Shown here piece by piece: positions 49,902 to 58,992 of a stretch of 64,000 nt of DNA. Numbering within the stretch: the stretch's first letter is position 1; each line of letters starts with the position of its first letter. Under the pieces are notes generated by a model. It saw nothing but the letters and a program-made list of their open reading frames with translations, was not told the origin of the DNA and did not search any database. The DNA is from Solimonas terrae (GTDB taxonomy: Bacteria; Pseudomonadota; Gammaproteobacteria; Nevskiales; Nevskiaceae), in assembly GCF_011067135.1 (NCBI RefSeq), contig NZ_JAAMOW010000004.1:372001-436000 (forward strand). The letters are read 5' to 3'. The position numbers were made by a program, and so were the translations under genes.

Positions 49902-50807
49902 ATGAAGCTGTGTTGGTCCGCCGGCAGCGCCTGCGTCAATGGCCTGCAACTGAACTGGGAAGAAGCCGGACCGGCGCAGGGTGAACCGCTGCTGCTGATC
50001 ATGGGGCTGGGCGGCCAACTGATCCACTGGCCGGACGCACTGTGCGCGCCGCTGGTGGCGCAGGGCTTTCGCGTGATCCGCTTCGACAACCGCGATGCCG
50101 GTCTTTCGGGCGACGGCGATCGCGGCATCAAGGTCAATCTGCCGCAGGCGTGGCTCGCCAGTCGCCTCGGGCGCTCGGCGGCGTCGAACTACACGCTGCA
50201 TGACAGCGCCGACGATGTGGTCGGCCTGCTCGATACGCTGGGAATCTCCAGGGCACATATCGCCGGCGCGTCGATGGGGGGCATGATCGCGCAGATCGTC
50301 GCTGCCCGGCATGCGCGTCGCGTGCGTTCGCTGACCTCGATCATGTCGAGCACCAATCATCCGAAGCTGCCGCCGGCGCGTTTCGACGTGCTGTGGCGGA
50401 TGGCCGGCGTCGGGCCGAAGCCGAAAACCCGCGAGGCCGTCATCCGCCGTTCGACGGCGATGCTGAATCGCGTCGGCAGCCCGGCCTATCCGACTCCGAC
50501 CGCGTACCGCACCGCGTTGGCCGGCCGCGCCTACGATCGCGCATTCCGCCCCGCCGGTGTGGTGCGGCAGACGCAGGCGATACTCGCGACCGGCAGCTTC
50601 GAATCGCTGCTGCCGCAGATCAAGGCGCCGACGCAGATCATCCACGGTCTTGCCGATCCGCTGCTGCGCCCTGTCTGCGGTCAGCGCAGCGCGCAGCTGA
50701 TCCGCGGCGCCAAACTCGAACTGATCGCCGGCATGGGTCACGACATCGCCCTGCCGCTGATGCCGCGCTGGGCCGGATTGATCACCGGCAATGCGGCGCG
50801 CGCCTGA
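49902..50807 (+). CDS. Alpha/beta-fold hydrolase
   Basis: A 301-residue cytoplasmic protein with the classic fold: LLLIMGLGGQLIHWP (oxyanion), FRVIRFDNRDAGLSGD, nucleophile elbow IAGASMGGMIAQIVAARH (Ser at ~127), THIHGLADPLLRP-like QIIHGLADPLLRP (Asp) and GMGHDIALPLMPRW (His). Resembles TAP-like or epoxide-hydrolase-like esterases. I chose the ATG at 49902; ATG 49836 would add 22 residues. Divergent from lhr, 205 bp apart; that gap has no clear promoter. Confidence 0.88.
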   Translation: MKLCWSAGSACVNGLQLNWEEAGPAQGEPLLLIMGLGGQLIHWPDALCAPLVAQGFRVIRFDNRDAGLSGDGDRGIKVNLPQAWLASRLGRSAASNYTLHDSADDVVGLLDTLGISRAHIAGASMGGMIAQIVAARHARRVRSLTSIMSSTNHPKLPPARFDVLWRMAGVGPKPKTREAVIRRSTAMLNRVGSPAYPTPTAYRTALAGRAYDRAFRPAGVVRQTQAILATGSFESLLPQIKAPTQIIHGLADPLLRPVCGQRSAQLIRGAKLELIAGMGHDIALPLMPRWAGLITGNAARA

Positions 50808-50818
50808 GGTGCGCGGCG

Positions 50819-51865
50819 TCAGTCGCTGCCGTTCGCCGTCAGCAGATACGCCCAGGCTTTGACGCGATCTTCGGGGTAACGGCCGTAGGGGTCGTTGGCG
50901 GCGGTGCTGTCGTGCTGGGTCAGGGAGGAACCGGCGCTGTTCAGCACGAGCCGGTGTGTCAGCGCGGCGATGCCGAAGTCGCCGAGCAGGATCTCCAGAC
51001 TGTTGGGGCCGCCGACACCCAGTCCGCCGAGATTCAGCCAGTTCAGCGACACGTATTGGCCGTAAGTGCCTTCGTCCTGCGCGTGCATGCCCCAGAATTT
51101 CGCCGGCGGCGTTGCGGAGGGGCCGGCGATCCAACTCGCGCTGCCGCCGCCGATCGAATCGTTCGGTGCCGAAAACAGCACGACGCGACGCGCCGGCGTC
51201 GACGCCGGCAGATGCATGGCGATGAACGCGGCATCCCCGCCACCCTGCGAATGCCCGGCGATCACGATCTTCGACCAGTTCGGATAGGCCTTGCCGCTGC
51301 CACTCGTGCTGTATGGCGAGTTGGCATTCGCCGTTAGGAACTGGGCCCAGTACGCGCGATCCAGGCTTGCGTTGTGGGCCAGATAATCGATCAGATTGAC
51401 GACGCGACTGACGATCGAATTGTCGGCGTCGACGAGCGTCGCCGTCGAATTGAAGCTCGCCATGCCCGGCGCGTACGCAACGCGGGCGCCGAAGCTGGTT
51501 TCGCCGCGCAGATTGGTGAAGCAGGCGTCGCTGAGCATGCAGGTGGTGCCAACCGCCAGGCCGTTCGGGTATTGCAGATCGAGCACGCCATAGCCGAGGC
51601 TGGCCGCGTATTCGGCAAACGTCGAATAGTCGGACGGCGTGCTGCCGGAGCCGCCGAGGAAGATCACCAGCACGTTCTTGCGGCCGGCCTTGTCCGGTTG
51701 CAGCACGTAATGCTTCGCGTTCTGGCTGTAGACCCGCGAAATGCCGGCGCCGGTATCGGCCGGCTGCACATACAGGCTGTCGACCGCCGCGAACGCCCGA
51801 TTGCCAAAACCCAGCAGCACGATTGCTGCAATGCACCATCGTAGACCTGCGCGTATCACCGACAT
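50819..51865 (-). CDS. Exported alpha/beta hydrolase of the BPSS1187-like type
   Basis: A 348-residue protein with a signal peptide (GLRWCIAAIVLLGFGNRAFA), VLVIFLGGSGSTPSDY (oxyanion), and a nucleophile elbow IVIAGHSQGGGDAAFIAMHL (Ser at ~193). ACFTNLRGETSFG and QHDSTAANDPYGRYPEDRVKA suggest a secreted lipase/esterase with disulfides. It resembles the BPSS1187 family; the substrate is not known. The stop is 11 bp past the convergent hydrolase. Confidence 0.83.
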   Translation of the reverse strand: MSVIRAGLRWCIAAIVLLGFGNRAFAAVDSLYVQPADTGAGISRVYSQNAKHYVLQPDKAGRKNVLVIFLGGSGSTPSDYSTFAEYAASLGYGVLDLQYPNGLAVGTTCMLSDACFTNLRGETSFGARVAYAPGMASFNSTATLVDADNSIVSRVVNLIDYLAHNASLDRAYWAQFLTANANSPYSTSGSGKAYPNWSKIVIAGHSQGGGDAAFIAMHLPASTPARRVVLFSAPNDSIGGGSASWIAGPSATPPAKFWGMHAQDEGTYGQYVSLNWLNLGGLGVGGPNSLEILLGDFGIAALTHRLVLNSAGSSLTQHDSTAANDPYGRYPEDRVKAWAYLLTANGSD

Positions 51866-52003
51866 GCCCTATCTGCCCTGATTTGAATCGTGTGGAGTCC
51901 GTGCCAGACGGCGCCGGCGAAAAATCGGCGGGCCGAGGACATCAGGCGCACGTTTCGAGCCAAAGTCGCGAGACAATGGCGACCTCGAAAAACGGAGCGC
52001 CGG

Positions 52004-52915
52004 ATGGGCGTCAATCTTGAAAACAAGCTGGTCGTTGCGTTGTCGTCGCGCGCCCTGTTCGATTTCGAAGCCGAGAACCAGGTCTTCGATGAACAGGGTG
52101 ACGACGCCTACGAACGCCTGCAGCTCGAACGGGCCGACCTGCCGGCCAAACCCGGCGTTGCCTTCCCGCTCGTCAAGAAGCTGCTCGCCTTCAACGACGA
52201 TGGCGAGCATCGCGTCGAGGTCGTCATTCTCTCACGGAACGATCCGGTTTCCGGGCTGCGCGTATTCAAATCCGCGAAGGCCGCCGGCATCAACGTCCAG
52301 CGTGGCGTGTTCACGCGCGGCGCACCGCCTTTCCGCTATCTGAAACCTCTGGGTGCGCACCTGTTCCTGTCGGCCAACGACGCCGATGTCGGTGGTGCGC
52401 TCGATGCGCAGTTCCCGGCCGCGCGCGTGTTCTCGCAGTCGGTGGTCGACGCAGTGCGGCATCCGAACGAGTTGCGCATCGCGTTCGACGGTGACGCCGT
52501 GCTGTTTTCCGACGAAGCCGAGCGTGTATTCCAGAGCGGCGGACTCGACGCGTTCCAGAATCACGAAACCGCTCACGCAGCGCGGCCACTGCCGCCCGGC
52601 CCGTTCAAGCCCTTGCTTGAAGCCCTGCACCGTCTGCAGCGCGCCGCCGGCGAGAAGGTCGCCATCAAGCTGCGCACGGCGCTGGTTACCGCGCGCAGCG
52701 CGCCGGCGCACGAGCGCGCGATCCGCACCTTGATCGAGTGGGGAATCGGGGTCGACGAAGCGATGTTCCTCGGCGGGCTGCAGAAAGGCCCGTTCCTCAA
52801 GGAGTTCGAGCCGGACTTCTTCTTCGACGACCAGCTCACGCACTGCGAGTCCGCCGCGCTGGCGGGCCCGACCGGGCATGTATCGGCGGGCGTGGTGAAT
52901 ATCCGGCGCGCGTGA
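52004..52915 (+). CDS. 5'-nucleotidase, cN-I family
   Basis: A 303-residue protein from ATG 52004 (GGAGCG upstream). The eukaryotic-like 5'-nucleotidase family PF06189 is shown by LVVALSSRALFDFEAENQVF, FPLVKKLLAFNDD, VVILSRNDPVSGLRVFKSA, LHLFLSAND-like HLFLSANDADVGGAL and AFDGDAVLFSDEAERVF, a HAD nucleophile region. It should dephosphorylate nucleoside monophosphates. Downstream lies the decayed DUF3883 gene. Confidence 0.88.
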   Translation: MGVNLENKLVVALSSRALFDFEAENQVFDEQGDDAYERLQLERADLPAKPGVAFPLVKKLLAFNDDGEHRVEVVILSRNDPVSGLRVFKSAKAAGINVQRGVFTRGAPPFRYLKPLGAHLFLSANDADVGGALDAQFPAARVFSQSVVDAVRHPNELRIAFDGDAVLFSDEAERVFQSGGLDAFQNHETAHAARPLPPGPFKPLLEALHRLQRAAGEKVAIKLRTALVTARSAPAHERAIRTLIEWGIGVDEAMFLGGLQKGPFLKEFEPDFFFDDQLTHCESAALAGPTGHVSAGVVNIRRA

Positions 52916-52968
52916 GTCACTATCGAGGCGGAACCAGGCGAAGGGGATACCCGGAATGCGAGGCTGGC

Positions 52969-53800
52969 GTGCCCGAATTCGCCGACTGGCCACGTGACGA
53001 AGTCGAGGCAATTGTCGCCGACTGTTTCCATATGCTGACGCTGGAGCTTGCAGCTCGGCGTTACGGCAGGTCGACTCATCGCGCGCCGCCGAAGGCGAAG
53101 CTGAAGTCGCGTTCGGACGAATCGGTCGGGCGAAAGCATCAGAACATCAGCGCCGCGATGATCGCGCACGGATACCCGTTTATTCGAGGGTGCAAGTCGC
53201 CGGCAAATTGTCAGGCGCTGTTGTCCGGCGTCGTCGCAAGCCGGCCTGAGCAAGACACGCTGTTCGATAATGGCAATGACGGCTACGGAGCGGCTGGCTG
53301 CATTGCCGTTGCGGATCACGCTCGAATCACTGTTGATCGACGCGCCGCGGTCGAGCGTGATCGGTGTGCAAGAGCCGGAAGCGGCCTGTGACGCCCATGC
53401 GCCCGGTGTTGTCCGGGACTGTCGTGCGCGCGAAACGCGCAATCGCCCGCTCGGTGCGGCAGGAGGAGAATTTTTCCTCGCCTGCGCTCGCTGGGCGAGA
53501 AACGCCTCGGCGAAAAGGTCGAGTACGTCGCCGGATCGAGGGGCGATGGGCTGCGATGTGCTGTCGTTCGAAACGGGAGGCAAGGAGCGCCTGATTGAGG
53601 TCAGGACGACGGCGTCCGGCAGGGAAGCGCCGTTTTGTCTCAGCAATCGCGAACTGGCGGCTTCAAAGCAGTTCGGCGAACAGTTCGCTCTTTATCGGCC
53701 GCTCGGCTTTCGACGGCTGCCGCGCCTGTCTGCCCTTGTCGGTGCCGTTGGCCGGCACTGCGCGCTCGGTTCGGTGAGCGATCCGGCGCGCTATCTCTGA
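52969..53800 (+). pseudogene. Decayed DUF3883-domain gene
   Basis: The 5' part, in one frame from a GTG at 52969, reads VPEFADWPRDEVEAIVADC, then SVGRKHQNISAAMI and AHGYPFIRGCKSPANCQALL, matching the N-terminus of DUF3883 proteins. At about 53270 the match moves to the next frame (TERLAALPLRITLESLLIDA ... ARETRNRPLGAAGGEF), near 53480 to the third frame (LRSLGEKRLGEKVEYVAGSR) and near 53545 back to the second (MGCDVLSFETGGKERLIEVR ... FRRLPRLSAL). At least three frameshifts break it. DUF3883 is a nuclease-like domain often found near defence and restriction genes. Confidence 0.85.
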
Positions 53801-53817
53801 TCGCGCGCCGCGCCTGG

Positions 53818-53949
53818 TCAGGCTTTCGTTTGCAGCTTCGCCATCGCGCGCGAGCGCTGCAGGGCAACGAATTCGAGCGCGCCGAGCACGGCGACGCCGC
53901 CGATCGTGACCGGTGCGGAGGTCATCAGTTTGCGAACGATGCGGGCCAT
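53818..53949 (-). CDS. Small hydrophobic protein, 43 residues
   Basis: ATG at 53949 with AGGAG six nt upstream gives MARIVRKLMTSAPVTIGGVA... and a short hydrophobic segment (VTIGGVAVLGALEFVAL) flanked by basic residues, ending QTKA. It looks like a small membrane-associated protein. A perfect hairpin (CCTGCAC-GCT-GTGCAGG, 53973-53989) lies in its leader, 23 nt from the ATG. Too short for family assignment. It immediately follows the decayed DUF3883 gene on the opposite strand. Confidence 0.55.
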   Translation of the reverse strand: MARIVRKLMTSAPVTIGGVAVLGALEFVALQRSRAMAKLQTKA

Positions 53950-54105
53950 GGGATGCTCCTGTACTTTGATCGCCTGCACGCTGTGCAGGAACCGGATGCT
54001 TCACCCTAGCCCGACTCTGTTACGCGAACATGGCAAGGCGATGACAGCGGTGCCGTGTCGCGGCCGTCAAAGCCTTGTCATCTGCGCGGCGCATAATCCC
54101 GCGCC

Positions 54106-55152
54106 GTGGTTTCCCCCCTCTCTCCTGTCAGCGACACCGTTCTGCCGGAACTGGCGGAGTTGCAGGCGCTGATCGATCAGGGTGCGCCGTATCTCGAAGC
54201 GCGGGTGCTCTGTGAAGTGGAAGCCGGCACGCATCGTTTCCCTGTTCATGCCTTGACGCTTGGCAACCCGTCGCCTGAAGCGCCGGCGATCGGCTTCTTC
54301 GGCGGCGTTCACGGGCTTGAACGGATCGGCGCCGAAGTGGTGATGGCCTATCTGCGCAGCCTGGTGATGCGGCTGTCCTGGGACAACGCGCTGCACCAGC
54401 AGTTGCAGCATGTGCGCATGGTCTTCATGCCGCTGGTCAATCCCGGTGGACTGTGGCGCGGGACGCGGGCGAATCCGCGCGGTGTCGACCTGATGCGCAA
54501 TGCGCCGGTCGATGCCAGCGAGCCGGTGCCGTTCATGATCGGCGGCCAGCGCGTCAGCGCCGGTCTGCCCTGGTATCGCGGCCGCAGCGGCGCGGCGATG
54601 GAAGTCGAAAGCGCGGCGCTGTGCGAGCTGGTCGAAGCCGAGATGCTGGGCCGTGCGTTCAGTCTCGCGGTCGACTGTCATTCCGGCTTCGGCGTCGACG
54701 ACCGCATCTGGTTTCCGTACGCACACACGCGTCGGCCGATCCCGCACCTGCCGGAAGTGCACGCCTTGCGGACGATTTTCGACACCAGCCACGCGCACCA
54801 TCGTTATGTGTTCGAGCCGCAGAGCCTGCAGTATCTGACACATGGCGACCTCTGGGATCACCTCTATCTGCGCGCGCAGGAACGTGATGAATCGGTGTTC
54901 CTGCCGCTGACGCTGGAGATGGGTTCCTGGCTGTGGATCAAGAAGAACCCGCGGCAGATCTTCTCGCGCTACGGCATCTTCAATCCGCTGATCGCACACC
55001 GCCAGCAGCGCGTCATGCGGCGCCATATCGCGCTGCTCGACTTCTTCACGCGGGCCGCGATCAGCTATACGCGCTGGCTGCCGGACGGGGTCGCCCGCGA
55101 ACAGCACTATGCGCAGGCGATGGCGCGATGGTATGCGAAAGTAGCGGGATGA
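54106..55152 (+). CDS. M14-family zinc carboxypeptidase-like protein
   Basis: A 348-residue protein from a GTG. M14 ligands are visible: FFGGVHGLERIGAEV (His and Glu, HxxE, ~70), LVNPGGLWRGTRANPRGVDL (~110-130), MRNAP, VDCHSGFG (His, ~185) and TLEMGSWLW (likely the general-base Glu, ~270). Related bacterial members remove amino-acid or acyl groups, and include succinylglutamate desuccinylase-type enzymes; the substrate is unknown. It overlaps the next hydrolase by 4 bp. Confidence 0.85.
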   Translation: MVSPLSPVSDTVLPELAELQALIDQGAPYLEARVLCEVEAGTHRFPVHALTLGNPSPEAPAIGFFGGVHGLERIGAEVVMAYLRSLVMRLSWDNALHQQLQHVRMVFMPLVNPGGLWRGTRANPRGVDLMRNAPVDASEPVPFMIGGQRVSAGLPWYRGRSGAAMEVESAALCELVEAEMLGRAFSLAVDCHSGFGVDDRIWFPYAHTRRPIPHLPEVHALRTIFDTSHAHHRYVFEPQSLQYLTHGDLWDHLYLRAQERDESVFLPLTLEMGSWLWIKKNPRQIFSRYGIFNPLIAHRQQRVMRRHIALLDFFTRAAISYTRWLPDGVAREQHYAQAMARWYAKVAG

Positions 55153-55898
55153 CCGATTCGGCGCCGTGGATCTTCCTGCGTGGCCTGACGCGCGACAGCC
55201 ATCACTGGGGCGGCTTTTCCGACGCGTTCCAGCGCGCGTTTCCGGCCGCCCCGATCGTCATGCTCGATCTGCCGGGCAATGGCGTGCTGCATCGTGAAGC
55301 GAGTCCGGCCAGCGTCGCCGCGATGATGGCCTGCTGTCGCCGCGAGCTGGCGGTACGCAAGCTTGCGCCGCCGTATCACCTGCTGGCGATCTCGCTCGGC
55401 GGCATGGTCGCCGCCGCCTGGGCGGCTGCGCACGCCGAGGAACTGCGCGCCTGCGTCCTGATCAATACCAGCATGCGCCCCTTCAGTCCCGTGCACTGGC
55501 GCTTGCAGCCCGCGGTGTACGGCACGATCCTGCGACTGTTTGCCGAGCACGACGAACGTGCCAGCGAGGCGCTCATCCTGCGCATGACCAGCAACAATCG
55601 CGAGCATGCGCGTGAAGTACTGGACGACTGGGCAGCATGGCGGCGCCGGTATCCGGTATCGCCGAAAAACGCCCTGCGCCAGCTGTACGCGGCGGCGCGG
55701 TTTCGCGCGCCGCTGCAGGCGCCGGCCACGCGGCTGCTGGTACTCGCGAGTGCCGGCGATCACCTCGTCGATCCACGCTGTTCACGCCGCCTCGCCGAAG
55801 CCTGGGATTGTCCACTGTTCGAACATCCGCATGCCGGACACGATCTGCCCCTGGACGACGGCGACTGGATCGTCGAGCAGGTGCAGCGCTGGTATTGA
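55149..55898 (+). CDS. Alpha/beta-fold hydrolase
   Basis: A 249-residue protein whose ATG overlaps the M14 stop. It opens PWIFLRGLTRDSHHWGGF, has VMLDLPGNG, nucleophile elbow LLAISLGGMVAAAWAAAH (Ser at ~80), LLVLASAGDHLVDPRC (Asp) and HPHAGHDLPLDDG (His), a complete triad. Translational coupling with the M14 peptidase points to a joint pathway, but the substrate is unknown. Confidence 0.87.
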   Translation: MTDSAPWIFLRGLTRDSHHWGGFSDAFQRAFPAAPIVMLDLPGNGVLHREASPASVAAMMACCRRELAVRKLAPPYHLLAISLGGMVAAAWAAAHAEELRACVLINTSMRPFSPVHWRLQPAVYGTILRLFAEHDERASEALILRMTSNNREHAREVLDDWAAWRRRYPVSPKNALRQLYAAARFRAPLQAPATRLLVLASAGDHLVDPRCSRRLAEAWDCPLFEHPHAGHDLPLDDGDWIVEQVQRWY

Positions 55899-55937
55899 AG
55901 GCTTGCATTGCCGTGGCGCGCAGCCGAAGCTCGGCGC

Positions 55938-56534
55938 ATGCGCGACAAACCCCATGCACCGTCCTGTGACCGCAATCGCGAGCCGATACTCGCGGTCCTG
56001 AAAACGCAGTTCGCCGATCGGCGTCGCGTGCTGGAAATCGGCAGCGGCACCGGCCAGCACGCGGTCTATTTCGCGGCAGCAATGCCGCAGCTGCAGTGGC
56101 AGACCTCGGAGCGCGTCGAGCACCACGACGGCATTCGCGCGTGGCTGGACGAGGCGAAGCTGGAAAATGCCCTGCCGCCGATCGCGCTCGATGTCGCCGC
56201 CGATGTCTGGCCGTCGCGAAGCCACGACGCCGCGTTCACCGCCAATACCCTGCACATCATGAGCTGGCCGGAAGTGGAAGCGACGTTTGCCGGTCTGCAC
56301 CGGGCGCTGCAGGACGATGCCACAGTCGTCGCGTATGGGCCGTTCAATTACGGCGGCGAGTTCACGAGCGCGAGCAACGCCGATTTCGATCAATGGCTGA
56401 AGGCGCGCGGTGCGCACATGGGCATTCGCGATGCCGAGGTGGTCGATGCGCTGGCGCGCCGCTGCGGCTTCGTGCTGATCGACGATGTCGCGATGCCGTC
56501 CAACAACCGCTGCCGGATCTGGCGACGCGACTGA
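55938..56534 (+). CDS. DUF938 family SAM-dependent methyltransferase-like protein
   Basis: A 198-residue protein. I chose ATG 55938 (MRDKPHAPSCDRNREPI) over a TTG 30 bp upstream because DUF938 proteins begin with this A-x-x-R-N-x-x-P-I motif. VLEIGSGTGQHAVYFAAAMP is motif I of class I methyltransferases, followed by ERVEHHDGIRAWL and ANTLHIMSWPEVEA, also typical. Substrate unknown. Confidence 0.88.
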   Translation: MRDKPHAPSCDRNREPILAVLKTQFADRRRVLEIGSGTGQHAVYFAAAMPQLQWQTSERVEHHDGIRAWLDEAKLENALPPIALDVAADVWPSRSHDAAFTANTLHIMSWPEVEATFAGLHRALQDDATVVAYGPFNYGGEFTSASNADFDQWLKARGAHMGIRDAEVVDALARRCGFVLIDDVAMPSNNRCRIWRRD

Positions 56535-56626
56535 GCGGCCGACGCAAGGTTGCTGCAGTGCATGAATGATCTATTGCCGGCATGCGGGCAGACTAGCCGG
56601 ACAAGAACAACGACCGGGGAGAATGC

Positions 56627-57736
56627 ATGCAGCCCGTTGACAATCCTTCGTGGTTGACGCGGCTGGGCGACGCTTTCGCCTGGCCGCTGCGCACCTCGCA
56701 CTATCTGGAATTGGTCAATCCCCTGTGGACCACGCATGCCTTGCAGGCGCGCGTCGAGAAGGTCTGGGACGAAACCGCCGATGCGCGCACGATCACCTTG
56801 CGGCCGGGTCGCAACTGGCGCAGCCATCGCCCGGGACAGCATTTGCGAATCGGCGTGCCGATCGGCGGCATGCATTACACGCGGACCTATTCCATCAGCT
56901 CCGCCCCCGAGGCCAGCGACGAGTTGATCACGATTACCGTCAAGGCCATCACCGGCGGTCGCATGTCGCATCATCTGGTGCGCAACATCAAGCCGGGAGA
57001 TCATCTGCCGATCGGCGTGCCCCAGGGCGATTTCTACCTTCCCGACGCCAATCCGGTGCAACCGCTGTTCATCAGCGCCGGCAGCGGGATTACGCCGATC
57101 ATCAGCATGTTGCGCAGTCTGGTTGCACAGGAGCGTTTGCCGGACGTGGTCCACCTGCACTATGCGCCACATGCCTACGACGTGATCTTCGGCAACGAAC
57201 TGCGGGCGCTCGCGGCGCGGCATCCGCAATACCGCCTGCATCTGCTGTACACCCGCGAGCCCGGCGCGGCGCCGACCGCGGCGGCAGCCGGCCGGCGTCA
57301 TTTCAGCGCCGAGCAACTTGGCGAGGTCTGTCCCGACTGGCGTGACCGCGACGTCTTCGCCTGCGGTCCTCAGGGGCTGCTGGATGCCCTCGAATCGCAC
57401 TGGGATCGGGCGGGACTGTCCCGGCAATTGCACAGCGAACGCTTTCGCGCGCAGGTGGCGGCGACGCCGGCGCAGGTGAGCAGTGGTACGGTGCGTTTCG
57501 CACGCAGCGGCGTGGTCGCGAGTTCGGACGGCGTCGTCAATCTGCTGCGGCTGGCCGAGGACCACGGGCTCAATCCGGCGCATGGTTGCCGCATGGGTAT
57601 CTGCCACGGCTGCGATGCCGTGCTGAAGTCGGGTTGCGTACGAGACCTGCGCACGAACGCGATGCTGAACGAAGCGGATCAGATCGTGCAGATTTGTGTC
57701 TGCGCGGCTGCGGGCGACGCCGAGCTCGAACTCTAG
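56627..57736 (+). CDS. Ferredoxin-type oxidoreductase (FNR plus 2Fe-2S), desaturase partner
   Basis: A 369-residue protein with FAD- and NAD-binding halves of the ferredoxin reductase fold (RTYSISSAPEASDELITITV, HLPIGVPQGDFYLP, LFISAGSGITPIISML, DVFACGPQGLLDAL) and a C-terminal plant-type 2Fe-2S domain with CRMGICHGCDAVLKSG (C-x4-C-x2-C) and a fourth Cys in QICVCAA. This order fits the electron-donating partner of fatty-acid desaturases. It is followed 17 bp later by a desaturase. Confidence 0.92.
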   Translation: MQPVDNPSWLTRLGDAFAWPLRTSHYLELVNPLWTTHALQARVEKVWDETADARTITLRPGRNWRSHRPGQHLRIGVPIGGMHYTRTYSISSAPEASDELITITVKAITGGRMSHHLVRNIKPGDHLPIGVPQGDFYLPDANPVQPLFISAGSGITPIISMLRSLVAQERLPDVVHLHYAPHAYDVIFGNELRALAARHPQYRLHLLYTREPGAAPTAAAAGRRHFSAEQLGEVCPDWRDRDVFACGPQGLLDALESHWDRAGLSRQLHSERFRAQVAATPAQVSSGTVRFARSGVVASSDGVVNLLRLAEDHGLNPAHGCRMGICHGCDAVLKSGCVRDLRTNAMLNEADQIVQICVCAAAGDAELEL

Positions 57737-57753
57737 GATTCAGGAGCAAGCAC

Positions 57754-58935
57754 ATGGGTATTCCTTCTCATCTGAGCGCCGGCGACATAGAGGAATTCGG
57801 ACGCGAAATGGACGCGATCCGCAATGAGGTCATGGACTCGCGTGGCGATCGCGATCGCGCCTATATCCTGCGCGTCATCCGCTGGCAGCGCAGTCTGGCG
57901 CTGGGCGGTCGCATCGTCATGTTCATCAGCCTGCTGGCGCTGCCGCTCAGTGGCTTGCCCTACGCCGGCTGGCCACAGTTTCTGGTGGTGCTGGCGCTGG
58001 GATCGATCATGCTCGGCATCGCCAAGATCATCGAGAACATGGAGATCGGTCACAACGTCATGCACGCCCAGTGGGACTGGATGCGTGACCCGAACATCCA
58101 GAGCAACACCTGGGAGTGGGACAACGTCTGTCCGTCCGATCAGTGGAAACACAGCCACAACGTCGTGCATCACACCTGGACCAACGTGATCGGCAAGGAC
58201 CCGGACATCGGCTACGGCGTGCTGCGGGTGACGCCGGTCCAGCATTGGCGGCCCAAGTTTCTCGCGCAGCCGCTCATCAACTTCTTTCTCAACATCCTGT
58301 TCCAGTGGGGCGTGGCCATCCACGATCTCGAAGTCGACAAGATCCTCGAAGGCGAGAAGTCGCTGGCCTCGGTTCGGCCGATGCTGCGGCGTATCGTCTG
58401 GAAGGCGTCGCGACAGCTCCTGAAGGACTACGTCCTGTGGCCTGCGCTCGGCGCTTTGCTGACGCTGCCGGCAGCGCTCGTGCTGCAAGTGAACCCGGCA
58501 GCTGTCGCGCTGGCCGCTTTCCTGCTTGTCGCGGGCGGCAACATGTTCGCCAATCTGATGCGGAATGTCTGGTCGAACGTGATCATCTTCTGCGGACATT
58601 TTCCGAGCGGGGTCCATCACTTCAGCAAGCAGGACGTCGAGGGCGAGACACGCGCGCGCTGGTATATCCGCCAGCTGCTTGGCAGCGCCAACATCGGCGG
58701 CGGCAAACTGTTTCATGTCCTCAGCGGCAATCTCAGCCACCAGATCGAACACCACTTGTTTCCCGACATGCCGAGCAATCGCTATCCGGAGGTGGCGCCG
58801 CGCGTCCGGGCGCTGGCCGCCCGCTACCGGCTGCCGTACAACACCGCGTCTCTGACGCGCCAGTTCGGCAGTACGACCTGGACGATCTGGCGGCTCGCGT
58901 TTCCCGGCGGCCGGATCAAGGCCGCGACCGCGTGA
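57754..58935 (+). CDS. Membrane fatty-acid desaturase
   Basis: A 393-residue membrane protein with the three histidine boxes of the acyl-desaturase/hydroxylase superfamily: EIGHNVMHAQWD (~100), HSHNVVHH (~129) and HQIEHHLFPDMPSN (~328), plus paired TM segments (VMFISLLALPLSG and ALLTLPAALVL). The ATG at 57754 has AGGAG upstream. It inserts a double bond into acyl lipids with electrons from the preceding gene. Confidence 0.93.
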   Translation: MGIPSHLSAGDIEEFGREMDAIRNEVMDSRGDRDRAYILRVIRWQRSLALGGRIVMFISLLALPLSGLPYAGWPQFLVVLALGSIMLGIAKIIENMEIGHNVMHAQWDWMRDPNIQSNTWEWDNVCPSDQWKHSHNVVHHTWTNVIGKDPDIGYGVLRVTPVQHWRPKFLAQPLINFFLNILFQWGVAIHDLEVDKILEGEKSLASVRPMLRRIVWKASRQLLKDYVLWPALGALLTLPAALVLQVNPAAVALAAFLLVAGGNMFANLMRNVWSNVIIFCGHFPSGVHHFSKQDVEGETRARWYIRQLLGSANIGGGKLFHVLSGNLSHQIEHHLFPDMPSNRYPEVAPRVRALAARYRLPYNTASLTRQFGSTTWTIWRLAFPGGRIKAATA

Positions 58936-58992
58936 GATTTTTCCGGCAGGTGCTGACAGCATGCTGAGCCGGTCCGGTACGGCGGTCTGCGC

